NCBI RefSeq assembly: GCF_000382185.1
Contig: NZ_KB907784.1
Location: forward strand, 3,240,633 to 3,304,632
From: Bordetella sp. FB-8
GTDB taxonomy: Bacteria > Pseudomonadota > Gammaproteobacteria > Burkholderiales > Burkholderiaceae_B
DNA: 64,000 nucleotides
Direction: 5' to 3'
Numbering within the stretch: the stretch's first letter is position 1; every line of letters begins with the position of its first letter. This document shows positions 54,449-64,000 of this stretch, piece by piece. The notes beneath the pieces are model-generated. The model was not told where the DNA came from and did no database searches. It saw only the letters and a list, made by a program, of their open reading frames with translations. The translations under genes were made by a program, and so were the position numbers.

Positions 54449-56239
54449 ATGTTCGAAGTCGACGCCCCGCTATCCCTGGCAACCGAATTTGAACGCATTG
54501 TCCGCGATGGACAGTTGCAAGCGCATTACCAGCTCATCGCCGATTTGTTCCACGGCAGCATTCACGGCTACGAAAGCCTGATCCGCGGCCCGCGCAACAG
54601 CCCGCTTCACCTGCCCGCCAGCCTGTTCGGCACAGCGCGCAGACTGGGGCGCCTGGTCGAACTGGAACTGGCCTGCGCGAAGGCCGGCCTGCATGGGTTC
54701 GTGCAAAGCGGCGCACAGGGCAAGCTCTTGCTCAATTTGTCGATCAACACTGTCCTGGCCTGCTGGTATCAATGGGGCGCCGACCTGCCCCGCCAACTGC
54801 TCGACGACAGCGGCCTGCCGTCCGACAGGCTCGTCATCGAATTGACCGAGCAGGACGCGGCCGACGACGTGCACGGGCTGCTGCAGGCCCGATTTTGCCT
54901 GCGCGAGCACGGCATTGGACTGGCGCTGGACGACTATGGCGCGGGCAGCACCAATCTACAGCTTTGGGTGAGGCTGCAGCCCGATCTGGTCAAGATCGAC
55001 CGCCATTTTTTCTACGGTATCAGCAGCAGCGCATCGGGTCAGCAGTTGATTCGCGCGCTCATGTCGGTGGCCCAGGCGCTGGGAACGCCGCTGCTGGCCG
55101 AAGGGATAGAGACGGCCGCCGACCTTGCCACGGTGCGCGAGCTGGGCATGCGTTATGTCCAGGGCTGGCATCTAGGGCTGGTCGAACCCCAGCCCCAGGT
55201 CGAATTGCCCGAGCCGGTGCTTGCGCTGCTGCGGCTGGACCGGTCGCGCCGCGTTCAGGCTGAGAGCGGCACGGTCGGCACCCTGCTCATCGAAGCCATG
55301 GCAGTGCAGCCGGAGCACCATACCAACGACGACATCGACAAGATGTTCCAGGATTTCCCTGACCTGCATTCGGTGGCCGTGCTGGACCGGGAACACCGGC
55401 CCATAGGCCTGATCAATCGGCACACGTTTTCCGAAAAGTACGCCATGCGCTATACGCGCGATCTTTTCGGCCGCGACCCTTGCGCGACTTTCATGAGCCA
55501 CCGGCCGGTGATGCTCGATGTCGGGACACCCATCGACAGGCTGGCACCGGTGCTGGCCTCGGAAGACCAGCGTTACCTGCGCGACGGCTTCATCATGACA
55601 CGGGAAGGCCGCTATGCGGGCCTGGGCACGGGCGAATCCCTGGTGCGGGCAGTGACCGAGCTGCGCCTGGAGACTGCGCGCTACGCCAACCCGCTGACCG
55701 CGCTGCCCGGCAACATCCCCATCAAGCGGCAGATGCAGCAACTCATGGCTGGTTCGGAGTGCTTCATCGCCTGCTATGGCGATTTGAATCACTTCAAGTC
55801 CTTCAACGATATGTACGGATACTGGCGTGGCGACGCCGTGATTCAGCTGTGCGCCGAAGTCATCAAACGGTACTGCGATATACAGCAGGACTTCATCGGA
55901 CACGTGGGCGGCGACGACTTCGTGATGCTGATGCGCAGCGGCGACTGGCAGGCTCGTCTGGAAGACATGGTCGCGCAATTCAATCAGCGGGCCATCGACC
56001 TTTACGACGAACACGACCGCGGTCTGGGCGGCATCGAGTTGCAGGATCGCTACGGCGTGACGCGTTTTTTCCCTTTTGTCACCCTGGGAGTCGCCGCCCT
56101 CGTGGTGCAGCCGCAGCGATGCCAGGGCGTCGAACCCCAGGCGGTTGCGGCCGCCGTTGCAGAACTCAAGCGACGCGTCAAGAGCGAGCGCGCCTCGCTG
56201 CTGGTGGACGACTACGCAGCGCTGGCCAATGCCAAATAG
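54449..56239 (+). CDS. EAL-CBS-GGDEF c-di-GMP protein
   Basis: A 596-aa soluble protein. The EAL domain (1-250) keeps its catalytic set: ESL at 42-44 (E present), N96, E131/E134 (IELTE), DD 161-162, K182, E218 and Q238 (VQGWHLG), so it should hydrolyse c-di-GMP. A region of two CBS-like repeats occupies about 285-400. The GGDEF domain (410-580) has substrate contacts DLNHFKSFND at 445-454 and the signature reads GGDDF at 487-491, a variant of GGDEF, so cyclase activity is uncertain; it may be regulatory. ATG at 54449 is used; the longer frame starting near 53942 is antisense shadow of rdgB. Confidence 0.9.
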   Translation: MFEVDAPLSLATEFERIVRDGQLQAHYQLIADLFHGSIHGYESLIRGPRNSPLHLPASLFGTARRLGRLVELELACAKAGLHGFVQSGAQGKLLLNLSINTVLACWYQWGADLPRQLLDDSGLPSDRLVIELTEQDAADDVHGLLQARFCLREHGIGLALDDYGAGSTNLQLWVRLQPDLVKIDRHFFYGISSSASGQQLIRALMSVAQALGTPLLAEGIETAADLATVRELGMRYVQGWHLGLVEPQPQVELPEPVLALLRLDRSRRVQAESGTVGTLLIEAMAVQPEHHTNDDIDKMFQDFPDLHSVAVLDREHRPIGLINRHTFSEKYAMRYTRDLFGRDPCATFMSHRPVMLDVGTPIDRLAPVLASEDQRYLRDGFIMTREGRYAGLGTGESLVRAVTELRLETARYANPLTALPGNIPIKRQMQQLMAGSECFIACYGDLNHFKSFNDMYGYWRGDAVIQLCAEVIKRYCDIQQDFIGHVGGDDFVMLMRSGDWQARLEDMVAQFNQRAIDLYDEHDRGLGGIELQDRYGVTRFFPFVTLGVAALVVQPQRCQGVEPQAVAAAVAELKRRVKSERASLLVDDYAALANAK

Positions 56240-56860
56240 GCGGTGCGTTCCGGAGCCGGCAGATCGAGGCCGGCGGTGTGTCTGTCTTCGAGTTTGAAAG
56301 CGGCCACGGCATTGCGCAGGCTTTGGGCCAGGCCAGCCAGTTCTTCAGCCTGGCTGGCTGTGCGCTCGACCATGATCGAGTCCTCCTGAGTACTGCGGCC
56401 CAGCGCCTCCACAGTCTGATTGACCGAGGCGAGGTCCTGGGCCTGGCTCAGGCTGGCCTGCGAGATGCGGGACATGATGTCCGTAATGCCGTCGACCGAC
56501 TTCACAACGCTGCCAATGGTAGAGCCGGCCAGGCCAACCTCTCGCACGCCCGCGCCGATGCGCCGGCCGGTGTCGTCACCTTGTCTGCAACGACGGCGAC
56601 AATTTCGGCGATACGACTCGAAGCCTTGGCGATGCGCTGCATGCTGGCCACGGCATGCCTAGACCGTTTGGCCGCCCTGGCGGGCCAGGGCCAGCGACCT
56701 CCTGCATCGTGTGGCTGGCTTTGCCGGCCTCGCGCGCATTGTTGGTCGCGGCGTCGGTCAGGTGCGCCTGAATGGCGGACGACTCATGCAGAGCGCTGGC
56801 CTGCCGGCCGCTGCGTGCCGGCACATCGTTGCCCGCTTCGGCGATATCGGCCGCGCACGG
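56212..56860 (-). pseudogene. Decayed methyl-accepting chemotaxis protein
   Basis: The minus strand still reads as a chemoreceptor signalling domain split over frames: AADIAEAGNDVPARSGRQAS to EAGKASHTMQEV in one frame (about 56860-56700), then ASMQRIAKASSRIAEIVAVV in a second, then DDTGRRIGAGVREVGLAGST to NAVAAFKLEDR in a third (to 56212). Between the last two, the conserved hairpin tip ([17 protein letters not shown] and neighbours) is missing. No sensory part or start remains; upstream lies rph. The gene end overlaps the 3' end of the EAL gene by 28 nt. I read it as an old relic with a deletion and two frameshifts. Confidence 0.85.
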
Positions 56861-56877
56861 GGCGCGCGAACGCGCAT

Positions 56878-57606
56878 TCAGGTCAGTGCAGCCCGCTGCG
56901 CGGCGAGCAGCCGCGCAATGCCGTTTTCGGCCAACGTGAGCATCGCATCGAGCTGGGCGCGAGTGAAGGTGGCCTCTTCGCCTGTCCCTTGCACTTCCAC
57001 GAAGGCGCCGCTGCCGGTCATGATCACGTTGACGTCGGCCTGGCAAGCCGCGTCTTCCTGGTAATCCAGGTCCAGCACAGGCTGGCCGTCGACCAGGCCG
57101 ACCGATACGGCCGCGACATGATCGCGAATGGGGCTGGCCTGCAATTGGCCACGCTCGATCAGCAGCGCCACGGCGTCGGAGGCGGCGACCCAGGCGCCGG
57201 TGATGCTCGCGCAGCGCGTGCCACCATCGGCCTGCAGCACGTCGCAGTCCAGATGCAGCGTGCGTTCGCCCAGGGCCTTAAGATCGATGATGGCGCGCAG
57301 GCTGCGACCGATCAGGCGCTGGATTTCCTGGGTGCGGCCGCTCTGCTTGCCCTTTGCCGCCTCGCGCTCGCCGCGGGTGTGCGTGGCGCGCGGCAGCATA
57401 CCGTATTCAGCCGTCACCCAGCCCTGCCCTTGGCCTTTCAGAAAAGGCGGCACCTTGTCCAGCACGCTGGCCGTGCACAGCACGTGGGTATGGCCGGCCT
57501 TGACCAGGACCGACCCCTCGGCGTAACGGGTATAGCCGCGCTCGAGCGAAAAAGGACGTAATTCGTTGGCTTGGCGGCCCGAAGGGCGGGAAATCGTGGT
57601 CGTCAC
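56878..57606 (-). CDS. rph: Ribonuclease PH
   Basis: A 242-aa phosphorolytic 3'-5' exoribonuclease trimming tRNA 3' ends. [19 protein letters not shown] starts the domain at 7-25, [20 protein letters not shown] is near 61-80, [12 protein letters not shown] near 92-104, [20 protein letters not shown] near 116-135, and [20 protein letters not shown] near 177-196. Start GTG at 57606. It is divergent from yicC, the usual layout. Confidence 0.95.
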   Translation of the reverse strand: MTTTISRPSGRQANELRPFSLERGYTRYAEGSVLVKAGHTHVLCTASVLDKVPPFLKGQGQGWVTAEYGMLPRATHTRGEREAAKGKQSGRTQEIQRLIGRSLRAIIDLKALGERTLHLDCDVLQADGGTRCASITGAWVAASDAVALLIERGQLQASPIRDHVAAVSVGLVDGQPVLDLDYQEDAACQADVNVIMTGSGAFVEVQGTGEEATFTRAQLDAMLTLAENGIARLLAAQRAALT

Positions 57607-57776
57607 GGCAAGGACTCCGTATGGGCGGGGATGCATGGGCATCGGATAGCCCGGATTGTACGGGGCCTGGCTGCGCGCCTTCGGCATGCAGCCTCTTTTG
57701 CTCCGGAACCGGCCCGCGAACAAAAAAACCGGAGTGGTATTCTCGACGAGATACCTTCTACTTGAGGACGCATCTC

Positions 57777-58706
57777 ATGATCCGCAGCATGACCGCCTTC
57801 GGCAACGCACGGGCCGATCTCGACCAGGGTTCGATCGCTCTGGAACTTCGCAGTGTCAACAGCCGCTATCTGGATCTTTACTTTCGCCTGCCCGATGAAC
57901 TGCGGCATGTCGAGACGCCGCTGCGCGAGCTGCTGACCTTGAGCCTGGGACGCGGCAAGGTCGAGGTCCGCGTATCGTTTGCGCGCCATGCAGGCGCCGA
58001 GTTGGCCCCGCTCGATCCGGCCTGGCTGGAGCGCCTGTCCGAACAGCTCAGGGTGGCGCGCCAGGCCATGCCCGATGTGGCTGCCCCCCGCCTGGTCGAA
58101 CTCTACAACTGGCCCGGGCAGCGCGGCAACGACGCGCTCGATCCCCAGGCATGGAGTGCCGCGTGCATGCAGGCCGCCAGACAAGCCCTGGATCAAATGC
58201 AGGAAGGCCGCGTGCGCGAAGGCGCGCGCCTGGCCGGCATGATGCGCGAATGCGCCGAAGGGGTGGCGCGCATCGTGGCCGAGGTCGAGACCCTGCTGCC
58301 GCGCCTGCTGGCCGAGCACAAGGAAAAGCTGGCGACCAAGCTGCGCGAATCGGTCAATGCCGCCGCGCCGGGCGGTTTCGCCCACATCGGGGGGCCGGAG
58401 CTGTCCGAACGCCTGGCACAGGAGGCCTCGCTTTTCGCCCTGCGTATCGACGTGGCCGAGGAACTCTCGCGCCTGCGCTCGCACCTTGAGGAACTGCAAC
58501 ACCTGCTGTCCGACGGCAAAGGCAGGCAGACCGGCAAAGGTGCCAACGGCAGCGCCGGCAAGCGGCTGGATTTCCTCTTCCAGGAAATGAACCGCGAAGC
58601 CAATACGCTGGGGTCCAAGGCCGCGAGCCTGGAGGTCACGCGCGCAGCCATGGATCTGAAGCTGCTGATCGAGCAGTTGCGCGAGCAGGCGCAGAACATT
58701 GAATAA
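57777..58706 (+). CDS. yicC: YicC family endoribonuclease-like protein
   Basis: A 309-aa YicC protein. MIRSMTAFGNARADLDQGSI (1-20) and ELRSVNSRYLDLYFRLPDEL (about 24-43) open it, and the C-terminal DUF1732 domain contains RLDFLFQEMNREANTLGSKA (about 262-281) with the catalytic-type EMNREANT motif, preceded by ALRIDVAEELSRLRSHLEEL. YicC proteins have been reported to degrade small RNAs with RNA-binding metal-dependent activity. Divergent from rph. Confidence 0.93.
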   Translation: MIRSMTAFGNARADLDQGSIALELRSVNSRYLDLYFRLPDELRHVETPLRELLTLSLGRGKVEVRVSFARHAGAELAPLDPAWLERLSEQLRVARQAMPDVAAPRLVELYNWPGQRGNDALDPQAWSAACMQAARQALDQMQEGRVREGARLAGMMRECAEGVARIVAEVETLLPRLLAEHKEKLATKLRESVNAAAPGGFAHIGGPELSERLAQEASLFALRIDVAEELSRLRSHLEELQHLLSDGKGRQTGKGANGSAGKRLDFLFQEMNREANTLGSKAASLEVTRAAMDLKLLIEQLREQAQNIE

Positions 58707-59687
58707 GCCGATATCGCCATGCGGCAGTGCGGCATATGCCTGCCAATCGGCCTTAGATCAATGGAAAAGCCGCGTTTTTCACAAAAATTCATCAGCACGC
58801 CAAGCAATACGATAGGTCCTTGCCCTGCCTACAGCAGGGCAATCCTTCCTATTCTTCGCGCGAGGCCATAAGCCATCATGCTGAATCGAATGACTTTCAA
58901 GAGAAAAATCATCCTGTTGGTGGTTGCGGCGTTGCTTGCTATCACCGTGGTGGTGGGCCTGAGCGCCTACAAAGCCCGCAGCCTCATTCTCGAGTCCCGG
59001 CGCCAGGTGCTGGCAACGGCGGTGCAGTCGGCCTATAGCGTCGTTGCCGGCTTCAAGGCCAAGGCGGACAGCGGCGCCATGCCGGTCGAGCTGGCGCAGA
59101 AGGAAGCCGCCGCCGCTCTGATGTCGGCCCGTTTCGGTGGTCCGGACGGCAAGGAAAACTACTTCTATATCTGGACGCTGGACGGCGTGTGCGTCATGCA
59201 TCCCATCATGACGAAATGGATAGGCCAGAACATGGCCGGCAAGATCAAGGACGGCGACGGCAACGACCTGATCATGAGCCTAGCCGATGCGCTCAAAGCC
59301 AGCCCCGGCGGCAAGACTTTCCTCGAGGACAAATTTCCCAAGCCTGGCGCCAAGACTTTGTCGCCCAAACTGCAATACGTCATGAAGGTCGACGGCTGGA
59401 ACTGGATGGTGGGTTCGGGCCTGTATATCGACGACATCGATAGCCTGGTGATGCGCCAGATCGTCGACGATCTGATCGTCCTGATCGTCGCGCTGATTGT
59501 CGTGGGCGGCCTGGGCAGCATCGTGGCCCGTTCGGTGCTGCGGCAGGTCGGGGGCGAGCCTTCGATGGCCCGCGAAGCCATCGCGGGCGTTGCACTGGGC
59601 CGCCTTGACGTGACGTTGCCTGCGTCCGTCCCGCCTAGCAGCGTCATGGGCGGCCTGCAGCAGATGATCGAGTCGCTACGGCATCTA

Positions 59688-60803
59688 TTAATTGGGCCCT
59701 TAAAAAGTCTCAAGCGGCATACTTGACCTTGGGGTCGCGAAAGTAGGCTTTGACGCGCTCGGGTTCGCGGCCGATCAATGCCATGTGCTCTTCGGTGGCA
59801 GCACGCAGCTTGGCTTTGGTGCGTGCCGGTGCCTTGCGTCGAATGACGTGCTTGAGGTCGGCATTCAAGCGCTCTTCGGGATTGAGCTCAGGGCTGTAGC
59901 TGGGCAGGTAGAAAACCTCCATGTCATCGGGATGCTCAGCCAGCCACTGCTTGACCGGCTTGCAGTGATGCACACCCAGGTTGTCCAGAATCAGGAACAC
60001 CTTGCGCTTTGAGTCAGCGACCAGTGCCTCGAAGAACTCGATCAGCTTCTCGTGGTTGAAGTTGCCATCGATGATCATCCAGCGCGCCTTGCCCTGGTTG
60101 GTGACGCTGGCCAGCATCGACAGCTTCTGACGCGTGCCGCCGACCGCCATCACCACCGGCGTCTTGCCCTTCGGTGCAAAGCTGCGACCGCGCACATCGG
60201 TGTTCACCAGTGCAGTTTCATCGCCCCAATGAATCTCTGCGCCCTCTGTTTTCGCGCGTTCGGCGATGCCCGGATAGGTTTCGTCCAGCCACATGCGTAC
60301 CGCTTCGGGCGACTGCTCGTAGGCGCGCTTGATCGGCTTTTGCGGTGTGAAGCCCCAGCGCGCCAGATACTTCCCGACCGAGCGCAGGTGCAAGCTCACT
60401 TGGTACTCGCGCTCGATCAGTTCCTTCACGGCGGCACGACTCCACAGGGCAAATTCCATCTTCAGTTGCTCCGGGCGCTTGTCGCAGATGGTCTGGCGGA
60501 TGCACGCCTCCTGCTCGGCCGTAAGTACCCGCTTGTCCCCGGTGCGGCGACCGCGCGTGCGCGGCGCCAACGCCGCCATGCCGTCGGCTTCGAAGCGATC
60601 GATGATCTTGCACGCTGCCGAGTAGCTCAGTCCCACATCGCGTGCGATCTGCCGTTTATTGACCTTGCGCTTGTACGCCCGAATGACTTGGCGGCGGCGC
60701 TCGTGTTGTTCGGCCGGGCTGAGCCGGCGTGCGTCTTCGGTATCCATGCGCTATCTGACCACAACATCAAACAATAGTTCAGACTATTTATGGGCCTTAT
60801 CTA
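59688..60803 (-). mobile_element. IS630-family insertion sequence, 1116 bp
   Basis: The element is flanked by TA on both sides (59686-59687 and 60804-60805), the IS630 target duplication. Imperfect 26-bp terminal inverted repeats match 19 of 26 positions, including GGCCC, TAAA and AGTCT blocks. One transposase gene fills it on the minus strand. Its insertion splits a chemoreceptor gene. Confidence 0.95.
59710..60747 (-). CDS. IS630 family transposase
   Basis: A 345-aa DDE transposase. Front half: helix-turn-helix ([20 protein letters not shown]) and a second DNA-binding region. Catalytic acids of Tc1/mariner-type enzymes: GDETAL (first D, about residue 176), [11 protein letters not shown] (second D, about 246) and [18 protein letters not shown] (third E, about 283-289). 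The protein is full length without frameshift, so it may be active; it ends 22 bp inside the left terminal repeat. Confidence 0.96.
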   Translation of the reverse strand: MDTEDARRLSPAEQHERRRQVIRAYKRKVNKRQIARDVGLSYSAACKIIDRFEADGMAALAPRTRGRRTGDKRVLTAEQEACIRQTICDKRPEQLKMEFALWSRAAVKELIEREYQVSLHLRSVGKYLARWGFTPQKPIKRAYEQSPEAVRMWLDETYPGIAERAKTEGAEIHWGDETALVNTDVRGRSFAPKGKTPVVMAVGGTRQKLSMLASVTNQGKARWMIIDGNFNHEKLIEFFEALVADSKRKVFLILDNLGVHHCKPVKQWLAEHPDDMEVFYLPSYSPELNPEERLNADLKHVIRRKAPARTKAKLRAATEEHMALIGREPERVKAYFRDPKVKYAA

Positions 60804-61898
60804 TAGTGTCTGAAGTGCATGAAAGCGTGCACCACATCTCCTCGGCTTCCGGCGAGATCGCCGCGGGCAACGCGGACCTGTCCTCGCGCACGGAGGAGCA
60901 GGCGGCTTCGCTGGAGCAGACGGCTGCCTCGATGGAGCAGTTGGCTGCGACGGTCAAGCAAAATGCCGAGAACGCGCGCCAGGCCAATCAACTGGCGGCC
61001 AGCGCCTCGGAAGTGGCGGTGCGCGGGGGTTCGGCGGTGTCCGAGGTGGTGGACACCATGCAGGCGATCTCGGCCAGTTCGAACAAGATCTCGGAGATTG
61101 TGTCGGTGATTGACGGCATTGCGTTCCAGACCAATATTTTGGCGCTGAACGCGGCGGTGGAGGCGGCGCGCGCGGGCGAGCAGGGCAAGGGTTTTGCGGT
61201 GGTGGCGGGCGAGGTGCGCACGCTGGCTCAGCGCAGCGCGCAGGCGGCCAAGGAGATCAAGCAGTTGATCGAGGACTCGGTGGGCAAGGTGGCGGTCGGA
61301 TCGAACCAGGTCGAGCGCGCGGGTGCGACGATGCAGGAGATTGTGGCCTCGGTCAAGCGGGTGACTGACATCATGGGCGAGATTTCGGCGGCATCTCAGG
61401 AGCAGTCCAGCGGCATTGACCAGGTGAACCTGGCGGTGACGCAGATGGATGAGACCACGCAGCAAAACGCGGCGCTGGTGGAGGAATCCGCCGCCGCCGC
61501 CATGTCGCTGCGCGACCAGACCCAGCACCTGACCCAGGTCGTATCGACGTTCAAGCTGGGCAACACCCCCCAGCCCATCGCCAAGACAACGCCCGCTGCG
61601 CCTGCCCAGGCCACGCAGCCGGCCAGCCCCGCTCCCGCGCTGCTTCGCTCTGAACCCCATGCCAAGGCCGCGGCCAAGCAGGCCGAAGACTGGGAGAGCT
61701 TTTAACTCCGGGGGCGCGGCATTTACGCGTCGGGGCCGACATGGAACGAGCGCGCCATCTGCGGCAAAGCCGTCGCGATGATCTGCATGTCCAGGTACTC
61801 CTGAACTACATCGCCACCACGATAAAGGGCAGGACGATGCTATTTATCGCCCTGGCCGGGGCGTTCGACGATGCCCGCGTGGACGTGCGCCCTGAAAC

Positions 61899-64000
61899 CT
61901 ACGCCCCAACCTGCTCCATGCAGTTGGCCTGCAGCACCGTCAGGGCCGCCATATTGATGATGCGGCGCACGGTGGAGCTGGAGGTCAGTATGGTGACCGG
62001 CGCATTGACGCCCAGCAGGAAGGGGCCAATGGCGATATTGCCGCCCGCCGTGGCCTTGAGCAGGTTGTAGGCGATGTTGCCCGAGTCCACGTTGGGACAG
62101 ACCAGCAGATTGGCCGTCCCCTTGAGCGTCGTGGACGGAAGGATGCGCGAGCGCAGCGCATCGTCGAGCGCGCAGTCGCCGTGCATTTCCCCGTCGATTT
62201 CCAGATCGGGGGCCTGCGCGCGAATCAGCTCGAGGGCCTCGCGCATCTTTGCGCCCGAAGACCAGTTGCCGGTGCCAAAATTCGAGCGCGACAGCAGCGC
62301 AATCTTGGGCACGAGATAGAGATTGGCCATCTTGCGCGCCGCGGCGATGGTGTATTCGGCAATCTGCTCGGCCGTGGGGTTGTCGTTGACATGGGTGTCG
62401 ACCAGCGCGAGCGTGAGCTCGTTCAGCAGGACGATATTCATGGCCGCATAGGTCTTGGCGCCAGGCTTCATGCCTATCACTTCGTCGACAAAGCGCAAGT
62501 GGTCATGGAAAGCACCGACCGCGCCGCACACCATGCCGTCGGCTTCGCCCAGGCGCACCATCACGGCGCCGATCAGCGTATTGCGACGGCGCATTTCGAC
62601 GCGCGCCATTTCCTTGCTGATGCCGCGGCGGCACATCAGTTCCCAGTAGGTGGTCCAGTACTGGTGAAAGCGCTCGTCGTATTCGGGGTTGGTGACTTCG
62701 ACATCCTCGCCCAGCTTCAGGCGCAGGCCGTATTTTTCGATGCGCGACAACAGCACCTGCGGACGGCCCACCAGGATGGGCCGAGCCAGCTTCTCATCGA
62801 CGATCACCTGCACCGCGCGCAGCACGCGCTCGTCCTCGCCCTCGGTGAAGACGATGCGCGATTTGCCACCCTCGCGCGTGCAGCGCTTGGCTTCGCCGAA
62901 TACCGGCTTCATGAACGTGCCGGAGTGATAGACGAACTGCTGCAGCTGCTGGACGTAGGCATCCAGATCAGCGATGGGCCGGGTGGCCACGCCGCCGTCC
63001 ATGGCGGCCTTGGCCACGGCCGGCGCAATGCGTGTGATCAGGCGCGGATCGAAAGGCTTGGGAATGAAGTATTCGGGACCGAAGGAAACGCCGTAGGTGC
63101 CGTAGGCTTCGGCCACCATTTCATTCTGCTCTTCCTGGGCCAGGCCGGCGATTGCGTAAACCGCCGCCTTTTCCATTTCGCGCGTGATGGTGATGGCCCC
63201 CACGTCCAGCGCGCCGCGGAAGATATAGGGAAAGCACAGCACATTATTGACCTGGTTCGGGTAGTCCGACCGGCCGGTGGCCATGACCACGTCGTCGCGC
63301 ACGGCGTGCGCGTCCTCGGGCAGGATCTCGGGCGACGGATTGGCCAGGGCCAGGATGAGCGGCTTGGCAGCCATTTTCTGGACCATCTCGGGTTTGAGCA
63401 CGCCGCCGGCCGACAGGCCCAGGAACACATCGGCGCCGTCGATCACTTCCGTGAGCTTGCGCAGCGGCGTCTCCTGCGCAAAGCGCGCCTTGTCTGGGTC
63501 CATCAAGGTAGTGCGGCCCTTGTAGACCACGCCTTCGATGTCGGTGGCCCAGATGTGCTCCATGGGCAGTCCCAGATCGACCAGCAGGTCCAGGCAGGCC
63601 AGCGCGGCCGCGCCGGCGCCGGAGGTGACGACCTTGACGTCCTTGATGCTCTTGCCCACGACCTTCAGGCCGTTGATGAAGGCGGCGCAAACAGTGATGG
63701 CGGTGCCGTGCTGGTCGTCATGAAAGACCGGGATCTTCATGCGCTCGCGCAGCTTGCGCTCGACGGTGAAGCACTCCGGCGCCTTGATGTCTTCGAGATT
63801 GATGCCGCCGAAGGTCGGCTCGAGCCCGGCGATGATGTCCACCAGCTTGTCCGGATCGGACTCGTTGATCTCGATGTCAAAGACATCGATGCCGGCGAAT
63901 TTCTTGAACAGGACCGCCTTGCCTTCCATGACCGGCTTGGAGGCCAGCGGGCCGATATTGCCCAGGCCCAGCACGGCGGTACCGTTGGTGATCACGCCCA
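61899..64000 (-). CDS. maeB: NADP-dependent malic enzyme with phosphotransacetylase-like tail, partial
   Basis: The gene runs off the right edge; the first 60-80 residues are outside the window. The malic-enzyme part contains [31 protein letters not shown] and [16 protein letters not shown], then [17 protein letters not shown] and [11 protein letters not shown]. After about residue 420 comes the PTA-like domain ([58 protein letters not shown]), non-catalytic in known MaeB proteins but regulatory through acetyl-CoA. It decarboxylates malate to pyruvate and makes NADPH, feeding with ppsA the pyruvate-PEP node. Its stop is 193 bp from the chemoreceptor end. Confidence 0.94.
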   Translation of the reverse strand, partial: GVITNGTAVLGLGNIGPLASKPVMEGKAVLFKKFAGIDVFDIEINESDPDKLVDIIAGLEPTFGGINLEDIKAPECFTVERKLRERMKIPVFHDDQHGTAITVCAAFINGLKVVGKSIKDVKVVTSGAGAAALACLDLLVDLGLPMEHIWATDIEGVVYKGRTTLMDPDKARFAQETPLRKLTEVIDGADVFLGLSAGGVLKPEMVQKMAAKPLILALANPSPEILPEDAHAVRDDVVMATGRSDYPNQVNNVLCFPYIFRGALDVGAITITREMEKAAVYAIAGLAQEEQNEMVAEAYGTYGVSFGPEYFIPKPFDPRLITRIAPAVAKAAMDGGVATRPIADLDAYVQQLQQFVYHSGTFMKPVFGEAKRCTREGGKSRIVFTEGEDERVLRAVQVIVDEKLARPILVGRPQVLLSRIEKYGLRLKLGEDVEVTNPEYDERFHQYWTTYWELMCRRGISKEMARVEMRRRNTLIGAVMVRLGEADGMVCGAVGAFHDHLRFVDEVIGMKPGAKTYAAMNIVLLNELTLALVDTHVNDNPTAEQIAEYTIAAARKMANLYLVPKIALLSRSNFGTGNWSSGAKMREALELIRAQAPDLEIDGEMHGDCALDDALRSRILPSTTLKGTANLLVCPNVDSGNIAYNLLKATAGGNIAIGPFLLGVNAPVTILTSSSTVRRIINMAALTVLQANCMEQVGA

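Larger units (their letters stand above)
58878..61705 (+). pseudogene. Methyl-accepting chemotaxis protein interrupted by IS630-type element
   Basis: The 5' part (58878-59687) encodes an N-terminal membrane helix (residues 9-28), a periplasmic single-cache domain (NYFYIWTLDGVCVMHPIM; VDGWNWMVGSGLYIDDI), a second helix (about 194-218) and a HAMP-like segment. The 3' part (60806-61705) encodes the signalling domain: [61 protein letters not shown] and the C-terminal QAEDWESF, which looks like a receptor tail for CheR/CheB. Removing the 1116-bp element and one TA copy leaves a 569-aa open frame. In its present form the first part stops soon after the insertion, so no signalling domain is made. 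Confidence 0.93.

Noticed and set aside
61741..62070. Plus-strand frame after the chemoreceptor gene
   Set aside because: It runs antisense into maeB and the non-overlapping 50 residues match nothing I recognise.

Overview
The window is GC-rich, densely coded DNA from a beta-proteobacterium. Gene order and protein type (mltG-tmk-holB-tatD, ratA-rnfH opposite smpB, ppsA opposite ppsR, glnA-ntrB-ntrC, rph opposite yicC, maeB with a phosphotransacetylase-type tail) point to the family Alcaligenaceae, something like Bordetella or Achromobacter. That assignment is inference from gene content; no rRNA, tRNA, CRISPR array or prophage was seen. About 60 genes are supported, most of them chromosomal housekeeping or regulatory genes.

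Layout. 1-5.2 kb: OsmC-like protein, arsH with an unknown 66-aa partner and a palindromic operator, a LysE exporter, a broken class D beta-lactamase, a nitrobindin-like protein and a CDF metal exporter. 5.2-13.1 kb: an isolated SURF1 gene, a large sensor protein with a degenerate EAL domain, two lipoproteins, DoxX, glutathione peroxidase, a YfcG-type GST and glutamate dehydrogenase with two inverted repeats upstream. 13.4-18.4 kb: a serine-hydrolase relic, an ankyrin protein and the tatD-holB-tmk-mltG cluster. 18.4-31.4 kb: ygfZ, a VIT-family transporter, a valine-catabolism pair behind a LiuR-like operator, rnfH/ratA/smpB, an SPFH/NfeD pair, a glutamine amidotransferase, a hydrolase, and ppsA with its regulator ppsR.

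31.4-40.2 kb: a LysR gene divergent from ilvD, a complete polar amino-acid ABC importer with an IclR regulator and a 40-bp palindrome upstream, fpr and a pirin. 40.3-44.0 kb: a compact four-gene operon (PlcP/LpxH-like metallophosphatase, DedA, GT4, GT2) that looks like a membrane-lipid modification system. It is preceded by a direct repeat of the PmrA/QseB type, and a PmrAB/QseBC-like two-component system lies 3.3 kb away. 44-54.4 kb: a second pirin divergent from a LysR gene across a perfect 25-nt palindrome, the two-component pair, and the nitrogen-control genes glnA-ntrB-ntrC with a textbook sigma-54 promoter before glnA, then hemW and rdgB. 54.4-64 kb: an EAL-CBS-GGDEF protein, a decayed chemoreceptor, rph, yicC, a second chemoreceptor split by an IS630-family element whose exact ends can be read, and the partial maeB.

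The most notable points are the putative lipid-remodelling operon with its response-regulator box, the clean IS630 insertion (removing it restores a 569-aa chemoreceptor), the loss of both chemoreceptor genes in the window, the beta-lactamase relic lacking its catalytic serine, and several strong operator palindromes.
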